Source: an uncultured Eubacteriales bacterium
GTDB lineage: Bacteria > Bacillota > Clostridia > TANB77 > CAG-508
Reading direction: 5' to 3'
Assembly (NCBI GenBank): GCA_948443845.1
Contig: CAOJUE010000011.1
Location: 1-63,291 of the forward strand
DNA length: 63,291 nucleotides
The notes beneath the pieces are model-generated. The model saw nothing but the letters and a program-made list of their open reading frames with translations. It was not told where the DNA came from and ran no database searches. Both the position numbers and the translations under genes were made by a program. Shown here one piece after another: positions 60,581 through 63,291 of this stretch; position 1 is the stretch's first letter; each line of letters opens with the position of its first letter.

Positions 60581-63291
60581 TTAATAGTAAACTACTCTAA
60601 AAATAGAAGTGCCTTCCCATGCTCCCCATTCATTTTCACTATTTTTTAAATCATATGTAATCGTTGTATCACTTTCTCTCTTAATTTGACAACAAACACC
60701 TGTTACCTCATGTTTAAGTCCACTAAAAGCACGATCTCTCCATTTAAATCCTAAATTTGAACACATTGTTGCAGTTGGCTGATGTTCACTTTTTCCGGTT
60801 TCTTGATTGAAACTGTGAGTCCAAGTAAAGAAAAGATAGTCCTCTCCTGCATTAAGTGTTAATGAATTATTTTTTACACCAGCACTCTCATCTGCTGACC
60901 AAACTTTTTCTAAAGTCCAGTTATCTGTTTCGATAGTAAAAGTTGGATTAACTATATGAAATTCTTGATAACCATCAGTTCCTCCAGTTGCTGTAATCTT
61001 ATCCCCTTTGTTAAGTACTGTTATTCCAAAAACCTTTTTAGTTTTATCCTGATACTTTGCGTAAGTATGCTCTCCTAAACCAATAGACTTTCCATTCTTC
61101 GTAACAGACGCTGTTGCAGTTCTGTTAATTGTATATAAAATCGATGTTTTGGAAACAGTATCTAAATTTACTGTAGTTTGTTTTTTGGCATGAGTAGTTG
61201 TCATGGTTGGTTGTTTATCAAGTCTTGGCATAGCCCATACCGCATACAATGTCTGATTTCCTTCACTCGTATAATTTCCTCCTGGCTGATAACTTGCACT
61301 TGTCGCACTACTACTTGTCGACCAGCCTAAAAATGTACATCCCGAACGGGTTGGTTTCGTGCTACTTAAAGTCAAATTCGTTCCATGCGTCTTCGTTTGA
61401 TTACTTGGTGCTCCTGTTCCTCCATTGGCATTATAGCTTATGGTATATGTGTTTACATTCCACTGCGCTGTAATCGTTACATTTCCAGCACAATTTCCAT
61501 CAAAAATCCATACCCTATGTTGACTTCCCGAATGTGGCGCATTATTACATATTCCTTCACTTAAAGTACCACTTCCAGAAGTTATTTTCCAACCTTCAAA
61601 AGTGTAACCACTTTTAATTGGGAAACCTCCTCCGCCTATATAGAACCCTGTATTCCCATAGCATACAGCCTCAGTTTCGCTAAAAAACCTAGTAGCTTCC
61701 CCATAAGTAAACTCTTTTCTCATTGTTGAAGCCATATTATTCCAGTCATTATACCAGTGAAGTAATGACCCTCCTGCTGTATCTACCGTCAAAGTATATG
61801 TGTTCACACTCGCATTGGCTGTCAACGAAACATTTTGCGCTGGCATTGTAAACGAGTAAACTGCATCATTTGAGCTATACGTTCCACTCCAGTTGCTAAA
61901 GGTATATCCCGTCAATGCGGTTGCTCTTACATTTACCGTTTGTCCTACATAATAACTTCCTGCTCCTGACACTGATGTTCCTGTGCCTGGTGTTAATGAA
62001 ACGCTATATGCTGTATTGTCTAATGCAAAACTATTGACGTAATATGTTTTTCCATTTTCGATTTCATCTCCCACAACTACTCGTGTTGTGCATCCTTCTT
62101 CTTTATATACCTCTGCTGTTGGCTCTATCCAACTTCCATTCGATACGGTATACAATTTTAAGTATGGTCTACTGTATCCGATTCCTATACTCGATTTTTC
62201 ATTTGAAAGTTTCATATTATAGGTATCTTCTCCAAAATGAGTTGCTCCATTTCCTTTAAATGTATACGTTTTCTTTGTTGCTATGTTGTAAACGCTAAAG
62301 TCTCTTCTTAATGGGATTCGTACCCAATCACTAACATTTCCTGCCATATCCCAAATTCTAGTATAAATATCACTGCCTGGCATAATTACTCCATCAATAT
62401 CATTACGATACCAATATGAATCTCCTTCACTTTTTACTCCAGCAAAATTAGTACTAGAAGCAAATATCGTACTACCTCCATTATACGCAAATTCTATTTT
62501 CTTAGGTTCACTTCCTCCATTTCTAGCTGCCACTGCTACTAATCCACCTTCTCGAACAGGTTCACCCCAATGATCATTCACGTTTCCATACCATTGATCT
62601 GAATAATTGATACCCCATGGCGCTGTTTTGTCGATTCTCCTATAACATGCATCGCTCCAAGGTCCTGCATTTCCTACTTTATCTACTGCTCTGTATTTGA
62701 TTGGTCCCATATCTTGGTCAGTATTAAACGTTTCTTCTTGATCACATCTTCCTGTCGCATTATTCCATTCATGTAAGAATTCATAATGATCAATTCCACT
62801 TCCTGAATCCGATGAATTATAGGTCCAACGTATATTTTGATTGGTCCATGATCCATTTACATATCCATGCATGTCTACTGTCACTTTGCTTGGAGGTGTT
62901 TTATCGATGTTTCTTACTGTTAAGCTTGCTGTTACCATATTACCCATAGCATCTTTAGCTGTTGCAGTTACTATTTTTCCGTTGGTTTTTACAATTACGT
63001 TGGTGGTTCCGTTTACGGTATAATCGGTTCCATTGGTTCCTGTGCAAGCTAACGTTTTGCTTTGCGTTAAGTTGGCTCCATATGTTGCTGTTACTGTGAC
63101 ATCTTCTCTTGTCCAACTGGTTGTACTAGCTGTTAAGATAATTTTGTTTCCTACTTCTGTATTTGCACCAACAACAAAAGCATTGCTTCGACTTACTACT
63201 GATTCTGTTCTTGTGTTGTTTCTTGCATTGTCGTTATATTTTGTCCATAAATACCACGTTCCTGCTTGGGTGATATTGTTTTTAGTAATAT
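60581..63291 (-). CDS. C-terminal part of a large InlB-repeat surface protein (cut by the window edge)
   Basis: The frame is open from the right edge to TAA at 60581 (about 900 residues), so the start lies outside. The first part contains Ig-like repeats (NIDKTPPSKVTVDMHG; SGSGIDHYEF). A divergent InlB-type segment follows (GYTFSNWSGTYSSNDAVYSF), then two Listeria-Bacteroides repeats (GYTFEGW; TYTISYNANGGTGAPSNQTK and a late LGWSTSSSATSASYQP). It ends in a beta-rich domain without an LPXTG motif. Such proteins are extracellular and may bind host or matrix. No in-frame CGG seen. Confidence 0.8.
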   Translation of the reverse strand, partial: ITKNNITQAGTWYLWTKYNDNARNNTRTESVVSRSNAFVVGANTEVGNKIILTASTTSWTREDVTVTATYGANLTQSKTLACTGTNGTDYTVNGTTNVIVKTNGKIVTATAKDAMGNMVTASLTVRNIDKTPPSKVTVDMHGYVNGSWTNQNIRWTYNSSDSGSGIDHYEFLHEWNNATGRCDQEETFNTDQDMGPIKYRAVDKVGNAGPWSDACYRRIDKTAPWGINYSDQWYGNVNDHWGEPVREGGLVAVAARNGGSEPKKIEFAYNGGSTIFASSTNFAGVKSEGDSYWYRNDIDGVIMPGSDIYTRIWDMAGNVSDWVRIPLRRDFSVYNIATKKTYTFKGNGATHFGEDTYNMKLSNEKSSIGIGYSRPYLKLYTVSNGSWIEPTAEVYKEEGCTTRVVVGDEIENGKTYYVNSFALDNTAYSVSLTPGTGTSVSGAGSYYVGQTVNVRATALTGYTFSNWSGTYSSNDAVYSFTMPAQNVSLTANASVNTYTLTVDTAGGSLLHWYNDWNNMASTMRKEFTYGEATRFFSETEAVCYGNTGFYIGGGGFPIKSGYTFEGWKITSGSGTLSEGICNNAPHSGSQHRVWIFDGNCAGNVTITAQWNVNTYTISYNANGGTGAPSNQTKTHGTNLTLSSTKPTRSGCTFLGWSTSSSATSASYQPGGNYTSEGNQTLYAVWAMPRLDKQPTMTTTHAKKQTTVNLDTVSKTSILYTINRTATASVTKNGKSIGLGEHTYAKYQDKTKKVFGITVLNKGDKITATGGTDGYQEFHIVNPTFTIETDNWTLEKVWSADESAGVKNNSLTLNAGEDYLFFTWTHSFNQETGKSEHQPTATMCSNLGFKWRDRAFSGLKHEVTGVCCQIKRESDTTITYDLKNSENEWGAWEGTSIFRVVYY

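Overview
The window looks like a chromosomal segment from an uncultured, low-GC, Gram-positive, spore-forming member of the Clostridia (Firmicutes). The evidence is AT-rich DNA with strong AGGAGG-type ribosome binding sites, sigma-A promoters, a T-box leader, SpoIIGA/SigE/SpoIIP/GerW sporulation genes, a clostridial division cluster, RqcH and a SUF cluster. Most genes are on the minus strand.

Main result: eleven conserved genes are broken by 15 +1 frameshifts, and every break lies exactly at an in-frame CGG codon. At each site one base (the C of CGG) must be skipped, after which GGN is read and the conserved protein continues. The genes are two MFS transporters (one with two sites), an ABC exporter, tcdA, copA, a HAD nucleotidase, ftsZ, both DUF881 genes, murA (two sites) and spoIIP (three sites). 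A manual scan found no in-frame CGG in the intact conserved chromosomal genes, although CGG is common out of frame. Where the family residue is known (MurA PGGC, MurA LxGE, TcdA GVG, SpoIIP YPGL) the residue needed is Gly. This looks like genome-wide +1 recoding of CGG (or CGGN), not random pseudogenes. The clearest exception is a virus-type cOA ring nuclease gene (AcrIII-1/DUF1874) that uses CGG in the normal frame for a conserved Arg.

Layout: 1-1400 has an AlkD-like gene, two micro-ORFs and a putative small RNA. 1428-9467 is an export operon (ATP-grasp enzyme, two ABC half-exporters, three MFS proteins). 9510-13255 holds a patatin, an unknown gene (each with a hairpin over its ribosome binding site), ttcA and tcdA. 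13363-15943 is copA fused in frame to copZ. 15964-24766 is a SUF/tRNA-thiolation block: a DtxR-like regulator, sufC, sufB, sufD, accessory genes, sufS, sufU and mnmA, interrupted by a plus-strand micro-gene. 24896-29161 has a CAP/SH3 protein and a T-box-controlled SDR-thrS operon. 29200-33400 has degenerate remnants, scpA, recX, mazG and recA. 33509-40150 has oppA, sporulation and unknown genes and rny. 40380-40951 is the ring nuclease locus. 40957-49319 is murA-ftsQ-DUF881-DUF881-sbp-ftsA-ftsZ-spoIIGA-sigE. 49533-53095 has three tRNAs, rqcH, a hydrophobic micro-ORF and fba. 53185-60430 has birA, a debranching enzyme, yvcK, murB, a pilin-like gene and spoIIP. The right edge carries the C-terminal part of a large InlB-repeat surface protein.

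The recoded genes cover septum formation, peptidoglycan precursor synthesis, engulfment, copper export and transport. If CGG decoding efficiency varies, it could control many processes together; that is inference.
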